Shown piece by piece: positions 21,928 to 30,375 of a DNA stretch of 64,000 nt. Made by a program: the position numbers and the translations under genes. The notes beneath the pieces were generated by a model, which did no database searches, had not been told where the DNA came from, and saw only the letters and a list, made by a program, of their open reading frames with translations. The DNA comes from JBPCOI01 sp051000395 (GTDB lineage Bacteria > Actinomycetota > Actinomycetes > Mycobacteriales > Jatrophihabitantaceae). The DNA lies in the NCBI GenBank assembly GCA_051000395.1, contig JBPCOI010000003.1:83540-147539 (forward strand). The letters are read 5' to 3'. Position 1 is the stretch's first letter. Every line of letters starts with the position of its first letter.

Positions 21928-23309
21928 GCGCCACCGCCGAACGCGACACCGCCCGGCGCACGCGCGTCCCCGACAACGAGGTCGGTCCGACGCTGGCCGA
22001 CCCGTCACCGCGCACCCTCGGCTTCTGGGACATCGTCGCGCTGTGGGGAAATCTCGGCGTGAGCCTGCTCGGACCGGTCGCCGCGCTGTTCGTCCTCGCG
22101 CCCACCGGCACCAGGATGTCGCTGTTCGCCGCCACGGTGGCCGTGCTGGTCGGCAGCATCATCGGACTGCTACCGGTGGGCTACTGCGCGCTGGCCGGTG
22201 CGCGGTCCGGGCAGCCGGCGATGGTGCTGCTGCGCGGGCTGTTCGGTTCGCGGTTGTCGTGGCTGCCGACGGCGCTGAACATCCTGCAATGCCTCGGCTG
22301 GGGAGTCTTCGAACTGGTCGTGATCGCCAGTGCGGCGCAGCAACTGCTGCCGTGGGACACCCGCTGGGTTTACGTGCTGGTCGGCGGGGTGCTGACGACG
22401 CTGATGGCGCTGCGGCCGTTGGGCGTCGTACGCCTGCTGCGGCGTTACGCGGTGGTCGCCGTGTCGCTGTCGATGCTCTACTTCCTCGTCCAGTTCGCCC
22501 GTGAGCCGCTGCCGGGCTTCACCCACGGCGGGTGGACGGGATTCTGGGTGGCGGTCGACGCGGTGATTGCGGTGTCGATCTCGTGGGTGCCGCTTGCCGC
22601 GGACTACACGCGCCACGCGCGCACCGACCGCGGCGCGTTCTCGGGCACGATGGCCGGCTACTCGATCACCCAGATCGCATGCTACGTCCTCGGCCTGCTC
22701 GCCTACTCCACCGTCGTGCACGGCTCCGCCGACTCCGCGCTGTTCACCGCGTTCATCGCGGTGCCGTTCGGCTGGCTGCCGTTCGCGATCTTCGTGCTGC
22801 GCGAGCTGGACGAGTCGTTCACCAACGTCTACTCCACGGTGGTGTCGGTACAGAACCTGCGCCCGCTGTGGGACCGCCGGGTGCTCGCGGTCGTGGTCGG
22901 CACGATCACCACCCTCGGCGCGCTCGCGCTGCACATCGACGACTACCAGAACTTCCTCTACCTGATCGGGTCGGTGTTCATCCCGATGTCGGCGGTGTTC
23001 ATCGTCGACTTCTTCCTGTTCGGACGCGCGCGCGGCTGGGACGTCTCTGCCGGCGCGCCGACGCGCTGGATGATGGTGCTGCCGTGGGCGCTGGGGTTCT
23101 GCGCCTACCAACTGATCAACCCGGGCCAGGTCGATCCGAGCAAGCCAGGGTTCATCGACTGGTGGGTGCACTCCTGGACCGGCCTGCAGAGCTGGCTGCA
23201 CTTCACGCCGCAGGGCTGGATGAGCGCGTCGGTGATCTCCTTCGTCGTTGCGGCCGTCGCGACGCTGCCGGCCGGCCTAAACCGACGCCGGCGCCGCGAA
23301 TCCTGCTGA
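21924..23309 (+). CDS. cytX: NCS1-family transporter, putative hydroxymethylpyrimidine transporter CytX
   Basis: A 461-residue membrane protein with about twelve hydrophobic segments, of the nucleobase:cation symporter 1 (cytosine permease) family. Segments such as FWDIVALWGNLGVSLLG, WLPTALNILQCLGWGVFE, SWVPLAADYTRHAR and YQNFLYLIGSVFIPMSAVF fit this family. Riboswitch control by TPP marks it as the CytX subgroup that imports the thiamin pyrimidine rather than cytosine. Imported HMP would feed ThiD. No thiC is seen in the window. Confidence 0.88.
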   Translation: MSATAERDTARRTRVPDNEVGPTLADPSPRTLGFWDIVALWGNLGVSLLGPVAALFVLAPTGTRMSLFAATVAVLVGSIIGLLPVGYCALAGARSGQPAMVLLRGLFGSRLSWLPTALNILQCLGWGVFELVVIASAAQQLLPWDTRWVYVLVGGVLTTLMALRPLGVVRLLRRYAVVAVSLSMLYFLVQFAREPLPGFTHGGWTGFWVAVDAVIAVSISWVPLAADYTRHARTDRGAFSGTMAGYSITQIACYVLGLLAYSTVVHGSADSALFTAFIAVPFGWLPFAIFVLRELDESFTNVYSTVVSVQNLRPLWDRRVLAVVVGTITTLGALALHIDDYQNFLYLIGSVFIPMSAVFIVDFFLFGRARGWDVSAGAPTRWMMVLPWALGFCAYQLINPGQVDPSKPGFIDWWVHSWTGLQSWLHFTPQGWMSASVISFVVAAVATLPAGLNRRRRRESC

Positions 23310-23330
23310 AGCTCATGGAGCGACCGCCGG

Positions 23331-23371
23331 TGCCCGGCGATCTTCGGTGCCCGCCGATCTTCGGTGCTCAG
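23331..23371. repeat. Short direct repeats (CGATCTTC units) before the palindromes
   Basis: The unit GGTGCCCGGCGATCTTC and a near copy with GCCGATCTTC repeat immediately upstream of the first palindrome. They share the CGATCTTC half of its arm. This suggests that the array grew by duplication of one arm. Confidence 0.5.
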
Positions 23372-23421
23372 CGATCTTCATGGTCCGGTGCGGTCCTGGG
23401 TGCACGCGGCCATGAAGATCG
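23372..23421. repeat. 50-bp palindromic repeat, copy 1
   Basis: Begins with CGATCTTCATGG and ends with CCATGAAGATCG, a perfect 12-bp inverted repeat around a 26-base centre. It differs from the second copy at three positions. It could form a hairpin at the 3' end of the cytX transcript or of the convergent SDR transcript. Confidence 0.75.
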
Positions 23422-23454
23422 GCGGGCCGGAGGCGGATCGGACGCCGTGCCCGG

Positions 23455-23504
23455 CGATCTTCATGGTCCAGTGCGGTGCTGGGTGCACGCGACCATGAAG
23501 ATCG
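23455..23504. repeat. 50-bp palindromic repeat, copy 2
   Basis: Same length and arms as copy 1, 83 bases downstream; here the inverted repeat extends to 14 bp (CGATCTTCATGGTC with GACCATGAAGATCG). The changes between copies at positions 16 and 38 of the unit are consistent with a structured or mobile element. Confidence 0.75.
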
Positions 23505-23561
23505 GCGGATCGGAGGCGGGCCGGACGCGGCAGGCGGACGGCGGGCCTGACGCGGACGGGA

Positions 23562-24302
23562 CTATCCGAGCCGGGGCGCGCGGCGCCGGTACAGCCCGGG
23601 TGCTACCGCGCGGACCGCGGGCGCGATCGCCAGCCACCGCGGGACGACGCGCGCGCCGTCTCCGCGTTCGATGTCGCGAACGAGCAGCTCGCCGACCCGC
23701 TGCGCCGAGATCAGCCGCGGGCAGCGCCGCCCGTAGGCCGCGCCGCGCGTCGTCCAGAAATCGGTGTCGACTGCACCCGGCGCGATCGAGGAGACCGTCA
23801 CTCCGGTGCCCGCCAGTTCGGCGGCGAGCGCGTCGGCGAAGATCGCGAGGCCGCCCTTGGCAGCCGAATACACCGCCTCGTGGGCCACGCCGCTGAGCCC
23901 GGCAATCGAGGTGACGAACGCGACGTGCCCGCGACCGGCTTCGACCATCGCGGGCAGCAACGCGCGGGTCAGCTCCAGCGGGGCGCGCAGGTTGACCGTG
24001 AGCAGCCGGTCCACGTCCTTGCCGCTCATCTGCCTCAGCGATCCGCGCCACCCGACGCCGGCACTGTGCACCAGGATGTCGACCGGCCCGGCGTGCGCCG
24101 CGAGCGTGGCCGGACCCGACGGGTCGAGCAGGTCGACGGTATGGGCCACAGCGTCCAGCTCGGCCGCCAGGGCGCGCAGCCGGTCGCCGTCGCGGCCGTG
24201 CAGCACCACTCGCGCGCCACGCGCCGCGAGCGCGCGCGCCACCGCCGCGCCGATTCCGCGGCTCGACCCGGTGACCAGGGCGCTCGCGTCAGCCAGCCGC
24301 AT
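23562..24302 (-). CDS. Short-chain dehydrogenase/reductase at the end of the hopanoid operon
   Basis: A 246-residue classical SDR: cofactor motif TGSSRGIG near residue 11, Ser in VTSIAG and the catalytic YSAAK with Tyr and Lys. The Arg in GRDGDR after the second strand suggests NADPH. It is the last gene of the hpnC-led operon and overlaps the upstream deacetylase gene by 14 bases. An SDR (HpnA) occurs in many hopanoid clusters; this one is shorter than HpnA. Reduction of a ribosylhopane-type intermediate is a possible role, unproven. Confidence 0.82.
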   Translation of the reverse strand: MRLADASALVTGSSRGIGAAVARALAARGARVVLHGRDGDRLRALAAELDAVAHTVDLLDPSGPATLAAHAGPVDILVHSAGVGWRGSLRQMSGKDVDRLLTVNLRAPLELTRALLPAMVEAGRGHVAFVTSIAGLSGVAHEAVYSAAKGGLAIFADALAAELAGTGVTVSSIAPGAVDTDFWTTRGAAYGRRCPRLISAQRVGELLVRDIERGDGARVVPRWLAIAPAVRAVAPGLYRRRAPRLG

Positions 24303-25008
24303 GGGCGCCCCAGTGCTCGGCGAGCGGCCCGACCTGCCAGCCCCGGGCGCGCCAACGAGCGACCAGCGGCGCCAGGGCGCCCAGGGCCGAGCGCCACGAG
24401 CCCGGGGCGGACATGGTGTCGGCGTCGTGCAGCAGTACCGTCCCGCCGCCGCGCAGCAACGACTCGACGCGCGCCTGCACGCTCGCCGCGGTGGCCTCGG
24501 CCTGCCAGTCGCGCCCGTCCGCAGTCCACAGCACCGCGCGCAACCCGAGGTGTCTGGCCGCCCACAGCGACGTGCCAGTCGGGATACCGTGCGGCGGGCG
24601 CCAATGCCGCGGCGCCGCGCCGGTCACAGATGCGATGCAGTCGACGGCCCGGTCCAGGTCGGCGCGGATCGTCCACGGCGTCCGGAGCAGGTGGACCCGA
24701 TGCGACCAGCCGTGGACGGCGACCTCATGGCCGCCGGCCACGAGCTGCCTGCCGAGTCGCGGGTGCGCCGCGAGGTGCGCCCCCAGCACGAAGAACGTGG
24801 CGCGGACGTCCAGGCGCGCCAACTCGTCCAGGAACCGAGGCGTGGACTCCGGCGCCGGCCCATCATCGAACGTCAGTGCGATATGACGGTCGCGGCCGCG
24901 GCCGGCCAGGCCCGGCAGCACTGCCCGCCGCAGCGTGCCTATCGCGGCCACGCTCGGCACGAGGTGCGCGGCCGCCGTGGTCGCGGCGCCGTACCCCAGC
25001 ACCGTCAT
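24289..25008 (-). CDS. Polysaccharide deacetylase (NodB/CE4 family)
   Basis: A 239-residue protein with an N-terminal hydrophobic segment and a NodB-type deacetylase domain. Motif 1 is TFDDGP near residue 46, motif 2 is HGWSHR (metal His pair), motif 3 is RPPHG, and the C-terminal HDAD provides the last conserved His. CE4 enzymes remove N-acetyl groups from amino sugars. Being translationally coupled to a lipid-type glycosyltransferase in a hopanoid operon, it may deacetylate a glycosylated hopanoid. The ATG at 25008 overlaps the upstream stop in ATGA. Confidence 0.85.
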   Translation of the reverse strand: MTVLGYGAATTAAAHLVPSVAAIGTLRRAVLPGLAGRGRDRHIALTFDDGPAPESTPRFLDELARLDVRATFFVLGAHLAAHPRLGRQLVAGGHEVAVHGWSHRVHLLRTPWTIRADLDRAVDCIASVTGAAPRHWRPPHGIPTGTSLWAARHLGLRAVLWTADGRDWQAEATAASVQARVESLLRGGGTVLLHDADTMSAPGSWRSALGALAPLVARWRARGWQVGPLAEHWGAHAAG

Positions 25009-26072
25009 GCCCCTGCCGCGAGTGCGAGCACGTGCTCGACCGCATCGCTGCCGGCGAAGTGCGCCGGGGCCGGCTGCCTGCCCGGGCCCAGCTGCGCCAG
25101 CGCGGCCTGCAGCTGTGCGGGCGAGTGCACCCAGCGTGCCAGCCCGGCACGGTCGAGCGCCTCGGCGTTGAGGCGGCCGTGACCTGGCAGCGGGTGGTAG
25201 ACGAGCACCGGCACGCCGCAGCTCAACGCCTCCCAGCAGGTCTGGCCGCCGGCATTGTCGACGACGGCGTCCGCGGCCGCCAGGTAGGTCGCGACGTCTG
25301 CGGTCCACCCCACCGCGCGCGTGCCGATCCGGGTCGCGAGCCGGGCTCGGACGGCCTCGTTGCGGCCGCAGAGCACGACGGGCAGCACGCCGTCGATGCG
25401 CTCCACCACGTCGAGGGTGCTGTCGAGGTTGCCTGCTGCCCACGACCCGGCGTTGAGGAGTACGACCCCCGCTGCGTCCGCGAGTGCCAGGCGTGCCCGT
25501 GCGACCGGGCGCGCCACCGGGCTGGCGAACTCCGGGCGCAGCACCGGCGGGCTGACCCCGACCCGGCGCGCTCCGAAGCGGGCCAGTTGGGCCGCGGTGG
25601 CCGGCATCGCGGCCAGGTGCAGCTCGACGAACTCGCTGACCCAGTACGGGTGCGCGCCGGGGTCGATGACGAAGGTGACGATGGGGGCACGCACCTGCCC
25701 ACGCCGCGCCAGGCGCCCCAGGCTCTGGCTGGCGAGGTTGTACGTGGAGATGACGACGTCGGGCTCGAAGCGCCCGATCTCCCGCCGAAGAGCCTCGTCG
25801 AACGGTTTGGCGCCCGCGGCGGTGAGTGCCTGCATGGCGCGTGGGCAGCGTGCCCAGAACCGCATCGACGCGTCGTAGAGCCAGGCGGCGTGCGCGAGCA
25901 GCAGCCGGTAGGTGCGCTGCAGGCGTGCCCCGGCGGCGCCGGCCAGTTCGAGCAGGTCGACCACACGCGGCTGCGCGCCGGCGAGATCGAGACGGCGGGC
26001 GAGTTCCCGGGCCACCTCGGTGTGCCCGGCGCCCATACCCGCCCCGACGACGAGCACCCGCGGCGCGCTCAT
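25005..26072 (-). CDS. Glycosyltransferase of the MGDG-synthase/GT28 type
   Basis: A 355-residue GT-B glycosyltransferase. The N-terminal domain starts VLVVGAGMGAGHTEVARELA, as in monogalactosyldiacylglycerol synthases, which act on membrane lipids. The C-terminal nucleotide-sugar site contains AVVDNAGGQTCWEALSCG and VLVYHPLPGHG. Its gene overlaps shc by four bases and the deacetylase gene by four bases. A hopanoid or related isoprenoid alcohol is the obvious candidate acceptor; the sugar is unknown. It is unrelated to HpnI, the GT2 enzyme known from other bacteria. Confidence 0.8.
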   Translation of the reverse strand: MSAPRVLVVGAGMGAGHTEVARELARRLDLAGAQPRVVDLLELAGAAGARLQRTYRLLLAHAAWLYDASMRFWARCPRAMQALTAAGAKPFDEALRREIGRFEPDVVISTYNLASQSLGRLARRGQVRAPIVTFVIDPGAHPYWVSEFVELHLAAMPATAAQLARFGARRVGVSPPVLRPEFASPVARPVARARLALADAAGVVLLNAGSWAAGNLDSTLDVVERIDGVLPVVLCGRNEAVRARLATRIGTRAVGWTADVATYLAAADAVVDNAGGQTCWEALSCGVPVLVYHPLPGHGRLNAEALDRAGLARWVHSPAQLQAALAQLGPGRQPAPAHFAGSDAVEHVLALAAGA

Positions 26073-27973
26073 CCGGGCGGCACTGCTGCGCGATATCGCC
26101 CGAGCGCGCTGAGCGGGAACACGTGCCGGTACATCTCGTAGTTGATGTAGAAGTCGCCGGGGAAGCCGGTGCCGGTGTAGAGCTCCTCGTCCCACCCGCC
26201 GTCGGGCTGCTGCGCGTCAAGCAGCCAGCGCACCCCCCGCTCGACGGCCGCGGTGCCGGGATCGACGGCGAGCAGCGCCAGCAGCGCCCACGCGGTCTGC
26301 GACGGGGTCGAGGCGCCGCGACCACGCCAGGCGGGCTCGGTGTAGGAGCGCATGTCCTCGCCCCACCCGCCGTCGGCGTTCTGGTGCTCCTCCAGCCAGC
26401 GCACCGCGCGCCGCAGCGGATCCGAGCGTCCGGACCAGCCCGCCGCGACCAGCGCCGGGACGGCGGCGCCGGTGCCGTACACGTAGTTGCACCCCCACCG
26501 GCCGAACCAAGAGCCGTCCGGCTCCTGCGCGTCCAGCAGCCAGCGCACCCCGCGGGCGCACTGCTCGGTGCCGGTCAGGCCCTGGTGGGCGAGCATCTCG
26601 ACCACGTGCGCCGTGACGTCCGCCGACGGCGGGTCGATCACCGCGCCGAAGTCGCAGAACGGCAGTTTCTCGACCAGCCGGCGGGTGTTGTCGGCGTCGA
26701 AGGCGCCCCACCCGCCGCCGCGCGACTGCATCCCCAGCGTCCAGCGCAGCCCGCGCTCGAGAGCCGCCGAAACACCGGGCGTCACGTGCTCCGGGATCCG
26801 CCGCAGCGCGAGGACGACCTCTGCCGTGTCGTCGACGTCCGGGTACTGGTCATTGGCAAACTCGAACGCCCAGCCGCCCGGTTCCAGCGCGGGGCGCTTG
26901 ACCCTCCAGTCGCCGGGCACGCGGATCTCCTCGGCGAGCAGCCACCGCACCGCCCGCACTACATCGGAGTCGTCGGCCGCGACACCCGCGTCGAGCAGCG
27001 CGACGACGGCAAGGCAGGTGTCCCAGACCGGCGACTGGCAGGCCTCCAGGCGGCGGACCGGGCCCGCCGGCGTGTCCTCGTGGACGAGGAATCCGTCCAG
27101 CCCGCGCAGGGCGGCGCTGAGCACTGGATGGTCGTCGGCGTAGCCCAGCAGGTGCAGGGCGAGCACCGAGTACACCCACGGCGGCTGGATGCCGCCCCAG
27201 CCACCGTCGGCCTCCTGCCGGGCGATGATCCACTCGCCGGCCCGGCGAAGGGCGAGGCGACGGCCGGGCTTGACCGGCGAGCGCTGGTAGGCCTTGAGCA
27301 CCTTGTCCAGCAGGGCGAACGCCGTCGCGATCACGCCGCGCCGGCCTCGGTCGGGACGCCGCCCGGTGCGCAGCTCGTGCAGGCCGAAGGGCAGCGGCCG
27401 GCACGGCCGCAGCGAGGCCACCACCGTGATCGGCACGACCGTCTGCCGCGCCCAGCACGCCCAGTCGTAGACGTTCAAAGGCACCCAGGACGGCAGCAGC
27501 ACCAGCTCGGCGGGCATCTCGGGTAGCTCGTCCCAGGACCATTCGCCGAACAGCGCCAGCCAGATCCGCGTGAAGACCCGGCTCGCCTCGATGCCGCCCT
27601 GCGCGAGCACGAACTCGCGCGCTGCGCTCAGGTGCGGCGCGTCGGCGTCGTCGCCGGCCAGGCGCAGCGCAGCGTAGGCCTCGATCGTCGTCGACAGGTC
27701 GCCGGGGCCGCCGGCGAAGTTCGCCCAGGTGCCGTCGGCGCGCTGCTGCGAGCGGATCCAGCGGGCAGCCCGCTCGGTCTGCTCCGGTTCCAGGATGCCG
27801 AGGAACGCCCGCATCAGCAGGTCCTCGGCGTCCATCGTCACGTTCGTGCGCAGCTCGCCCTTCCACCATCCCGCCGGGTCCTGGCGGCCGAGCAGGTAAC
27901 TGCGCGCGCGGGCGAGTGCGTCGTCGACGGCGACGGTCGCTCCGGCTGAGCGGGCGTCCTGCAGTGCGGTCAC
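26069..27973 (-). CDS. shc: Squalene-hopene cyclase
   Basis: A 634-residue class II triterpene cyclase that converts squalene to hopene at the membrane. The catalytic acid motif DVDDTA lies near residue 378. Repeated QW motifs are visible (for example QDPAGWWKGEL, GGWGGIQPPW, DGSWFGRWGCNY, NADGGWGED and QPDGGWDEEL). Length is normal. It follows the prenyl synthase after 12 bases. The product is the C30 skeleton that HpnH extends. Confidence 0.96.
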   Translation of the reverse strand: MTALQDARSAGATVAVDDALARARSYLLGRQDPAGWWKGELRTNVTMDAEDLLMRAFLGILEPEQTERAARWIRSQQRADGTWANFAGGPGDLSTTIEAYAALRLAGDDADAPHLSAAREFVLAQGGIEASRVFTRIWLALFGEWSWDELPEMPAELVLLPSWVPLNVYDWACWARQTVVPITVVASLRPCRPLPFGLHELRTGRRPDRGRRGVIATAFALLDKVLKAYQRSPVKPGRRLALRRAGEWIIARQEADGGWGGIQPPWVYSVLALHLLGYADDHPVLSAALRGLDGFLVHEDTPAGPVRRLEACQSPVWDTCLAVVALLDAGVAADDSDVVRAVRWLLAEEIRVPGDWRVKRPALEPGGWAFEFANDQYPDVDDTAEVVLALRRIPEHVTPGVSAALERGLRWTLGMQSRGGGWGAFDADNTRRLVEKLPFCDFGAVIDPPSADVTAHVVEMLAHQGLTGTEQCARGVRWLLDAQEPDGSWFGRWGCNYVYGTGAAVPALVAAGWSGRSDPLRRAVRWLEEHQNADGGWGEDMRSYTEPAWRGRGASTPSQTAWALLALLAVDPGTAAVERGVRWLLDAQQPDGGWDEELYTGTGFPGDFYINYEMYRHVFPLSALGRYRAAVPPG

Positions 27974-27985
27974 GCCTGTTCCCTT

Positions 27986-29002
27986 CTATCGGTCGCGGTT
28001 GACGACGTAACGGCCCAATGCGGCGAGATCGCGGGCCGCCGCCTCGGGCAGTTCGACGCTGTCCAGCCGTGCGAGCGCGCCGTCGAGGTAGGCGTCGGCT
28101 TGCTGCGAGGCCCACTCGATGCCGCCGGCGTCCTCGATGAGCTTGGCGGCCAGCGCCACGTCCTCGTCCTCGCGCACCGGACCGGTGGCCAGCAGGTCCG
28201 CCAGCCGTGCGGACGCGTCGGTTCCGGCGCCGATCGCCGCGACGATCGGCGCCGAGCGCTTGCCGGCCCGCACGTCGCTGGAGGCCGACTTCCCGGTGAC
28301 GGCCGGGTCGCCGACGATGCCCAGGACGTCGTCGACGAGCTGGAAGGCCATGCCGAGGTCGTGGCCGTACCCGTCCAGCGCCTCGACGACTGCCGGTGCA
28401 GCTCCCACCGCCCGGGCGCCGATGGACGCGGCGCAGGCCAGCAGCGCGGCGGTCTTGCCGGCCTCCATCCGCAGCACCGCATCGAGGTCCACGTCCTCGG
28501 CGTTCTCCAGCACCAGGTCGTCGGACTGACCGCTGATCAGTCGCTGCGTCGCGCCGAGCAGGCACGGCAGCGTGTTCGTTCCGCCGTCGGGTGCGCGCAG
28601 CAGCGCCTCGTTCGCGGCGGTCAGCATGGCGGTGCCACCGAGGATGGCTGCCGCCGTACCGAACGCGACCCACCCGGTGGGACGGTGCCGGCGCTCTTCG
28701 TCGCGGTCCATGACGTCGTCGTGCAGCAGCGAGAAGTTGTGCACCAGTTCGACGGCGACGGCCGGCGAGACGCCGCCGGACGCTTCGCCCCCGCCGGCCT
28801 CGGCCGACACCACGGCGAGCGTGGCCCGCATGCCCTTGCCGCCGCTGGCCGAGACGCGTTTGCCGTCCGCATCGCACCAGCCCAGCTGGTAGGACGCGAC
28901 CAGGCGCATCCGCTCGTCCTCGATGGCTTCGACGGCGGCGTGCAGGGCCGGTTGCACCAGGCGCGCGGCGCGCGCGATCGCCTGCGGGGGTTCGTCTCTC
29001 AT
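27986..29002 (-). CDS. Polyprenyl diphosphate synthase
   Basis: A 338-residue trans-prenyltransferase. The first aspartate-rich motif is LLHDDVMDRDE. The second motif region is FQLVDDVLG, and GGKGMRATL is the substrate-diphosphate segment. In this context it most likely makes farnesyl diphosphate for the HpnC/HpnD pair, but chain length (C15 or C20) cannot be fixed by eye. The ATG at 29002 overlaps the hpnE stop; the longer open frame upstream is a shadow of hpnE. Confidence 0.9.
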   Translation of the reverse strand: MRDEPPQAIARAARLVQPALHAAVEAIEDERMRLVASYQLGWCDADGKRVSASGGKGMRATLAVVSAEAGGGEASGGVSPAVAVELVHNFSLLHDDVMDRDEERRHRPTGWVAFGTAAAILGGTAMLTAANEALLRAPDGGTNTLPCLLGATQRLISGQSDDLVLENAEDVDLDAVLRMEAGKTAALLACAASIGARAVGAAPAVVEALDGYGHDLGMAFQLVDDVLGIVGDPAVTGKSASSDVRAGKRSAPIVAAIGAGTDASARLADLLATGPVREDEDVALAAKLIEDAGGIEWASQQADAYLDGALARLDSVELPEAAARDLAALGRYVVNRDR

Positions 29003-30375
29003 GCAGCTGCCTCCTGTCCGACCCGGGTGGAACTCGATGCGAGGACGGCCTGCGCGGCGGTGTCGCCGCTGCGCACGGCGCCTTCCATGGTGTCCGGCCA
29101 GCCGGTCGCGGTCCACGACCCGGCCAGCCACACGCGCGGCACACCGGACTCGCAGGACGGGCGCAGCGCCGCGCTTCCCGGCGCCTGCCGGAACGTGGCG
29201 CGGCGCTCGCGGGTGACGAAAACATCGAGCACCCGGGCCGAGGCGGCCGTCGGCAGCAACGCGGCCAACGCGGCGACGAACTGCTCCTGCAGCACCCGGG
29301 TGGGGGTGGCGACGATGTCGTCGGCCGCCGACACGGTGACGGCGAGGTATTGCTGTCCCGGGTGCTGCCCGGCCAGCCCGGCGGGCACCGTGCGGTCGAA
29401 GAACCACTGCACCGGGGATGCCACCGCGGCGGCGAACGGCAGGTCGGTGACCCGCCGGTCGTAGATCACGTGGACGTTGACGATCGCGGTCGCACCCAGC
29501 CCCGCCGCGGCGCGCGCGGGCGTGCCGGTGAGCGACGGCAGCACCGCGAAGGCGTCGCGGGGCGGCACGGCCAGCACGACCGCACCGGCATGCCAGGCCC
29601 GCGCGGTGCCCCCGTTCTCGCTTCGCGCGCGGACCACGACGCCGCTCCCGCCGGGTTCGACCGCCTCGACCCGGCTGGACGCCAGCACCTCGACGCCGGC
29701 GCGCTCCAGTTCGCTGCGCGCGCGCACCGAATGCAGCTCCCCGAGGGGGACGGCCGCAACGCCCACGTCCGCGGCGCCGGCTCGGTCGAGCAGGCCGGTG
29801 CGGAACACCTTGGCGGCCAGCGCCAGGGACGCGTCGTCCGGCCGCAGGTTCAGCGTCGCGGTGCCGACGATGGACCACAACGCCTCGATGGTCGCGTCGT
29901 TCTGGCCGTGGGCGCGCAGGAACTCGCCGAGGCTACGGCGGTCGAGCGCCGCGTCGGCCGGGTCGAGGCGCCGCAGTGCGAGCGCGCCGCGCACCGCACG
30001 GGCGCGATCGGTGGGCGAGAGCAGGCCGTAGCGGCCCAGCGACAGGGCCAGGTGGGCCGGCGCCGGCGTCCGCGGGGTGCGCCCGAGCCGGGCCAGCCGC
30101 CCGTCCGGGTGCAGCACCGGGATGTCGAGGCGGGGTTGCAGCGCCACCGAGCCGGTCGCACCCAGGCGCGCCAGCAGCGCGCGGTAGTGCTCGCAGCAGC
30201 GCAGGAACACGTGCTGGCCGTTGTCGATCGTCAGCGCGCCGCGCCGGAAGGAGAACGCCGCCCCGCCCAGCCGCGGCCGTCCCTCCAGCAGCACGACGGA
30301 CTGCCCGGCGTCGGCCAGACGGAGCGCGGCTGTGATCCCGGCGAGGCCGCCGCCCACCACGACGGTCTCAGCCAC
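28999..30375 (-). CDS. hpnE: Hydroxysqualene dehydroxylase HpnE
   Basis: A 458-residue FAD-dependent amine-oxidase-fold protein with the dinucleotide motif VVVGGGLAGITAALRLADAG and the C-terminal FAD segment VWLAGSWTATGWPDTMEGAV. In the three-step route, HpnD makes presqualene diphosphate, HpnC converts it to hydroxysqualene, and HpnE reduces that to squalene. Its eight-base overlap with hpnD and four-base overlap with the prenyl synthase gene show tight coupling. Confidence 0.92.
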   Translation of the reverse strand: MAETVVVGGGLAGITAALRLADAGQSVVLLEGRPRLGGAAFSFRRGALTIDNGQHVFLRCCEHYRALLARLGATGSVALQPRLDIPVLHPDGRLARLGRTPRTPAPAHLALSLGRYGLLSPTDRARAVRGALALRRLDPADAALDRRSLGEFLRAHGQNDATIEALWSIVGTATLNLRPDDASLALAAKVFRTGLLDRAGAADVGVAAVPLGELHSVRARSELERAGVEVLASSRVEAVEPGGSGVVVRARSENGGTARAWHAGAVVLAVPPRDAFAVLPSLTGTPARAAAGLGATAIVNVHVIYDRRVTDLPFAAAVASPVQWFFDRTVPAGLAGQHPGQQYLAVTVSAADDIVATPTRVLQEQFVAALAALLPTAASARVLDVFVTRERRATFRQAPGSAALRPSCESGVPRVWLAGSWTATGWPDTMEGAVRSGDTAAQAVLASSSTRVGQEAAA

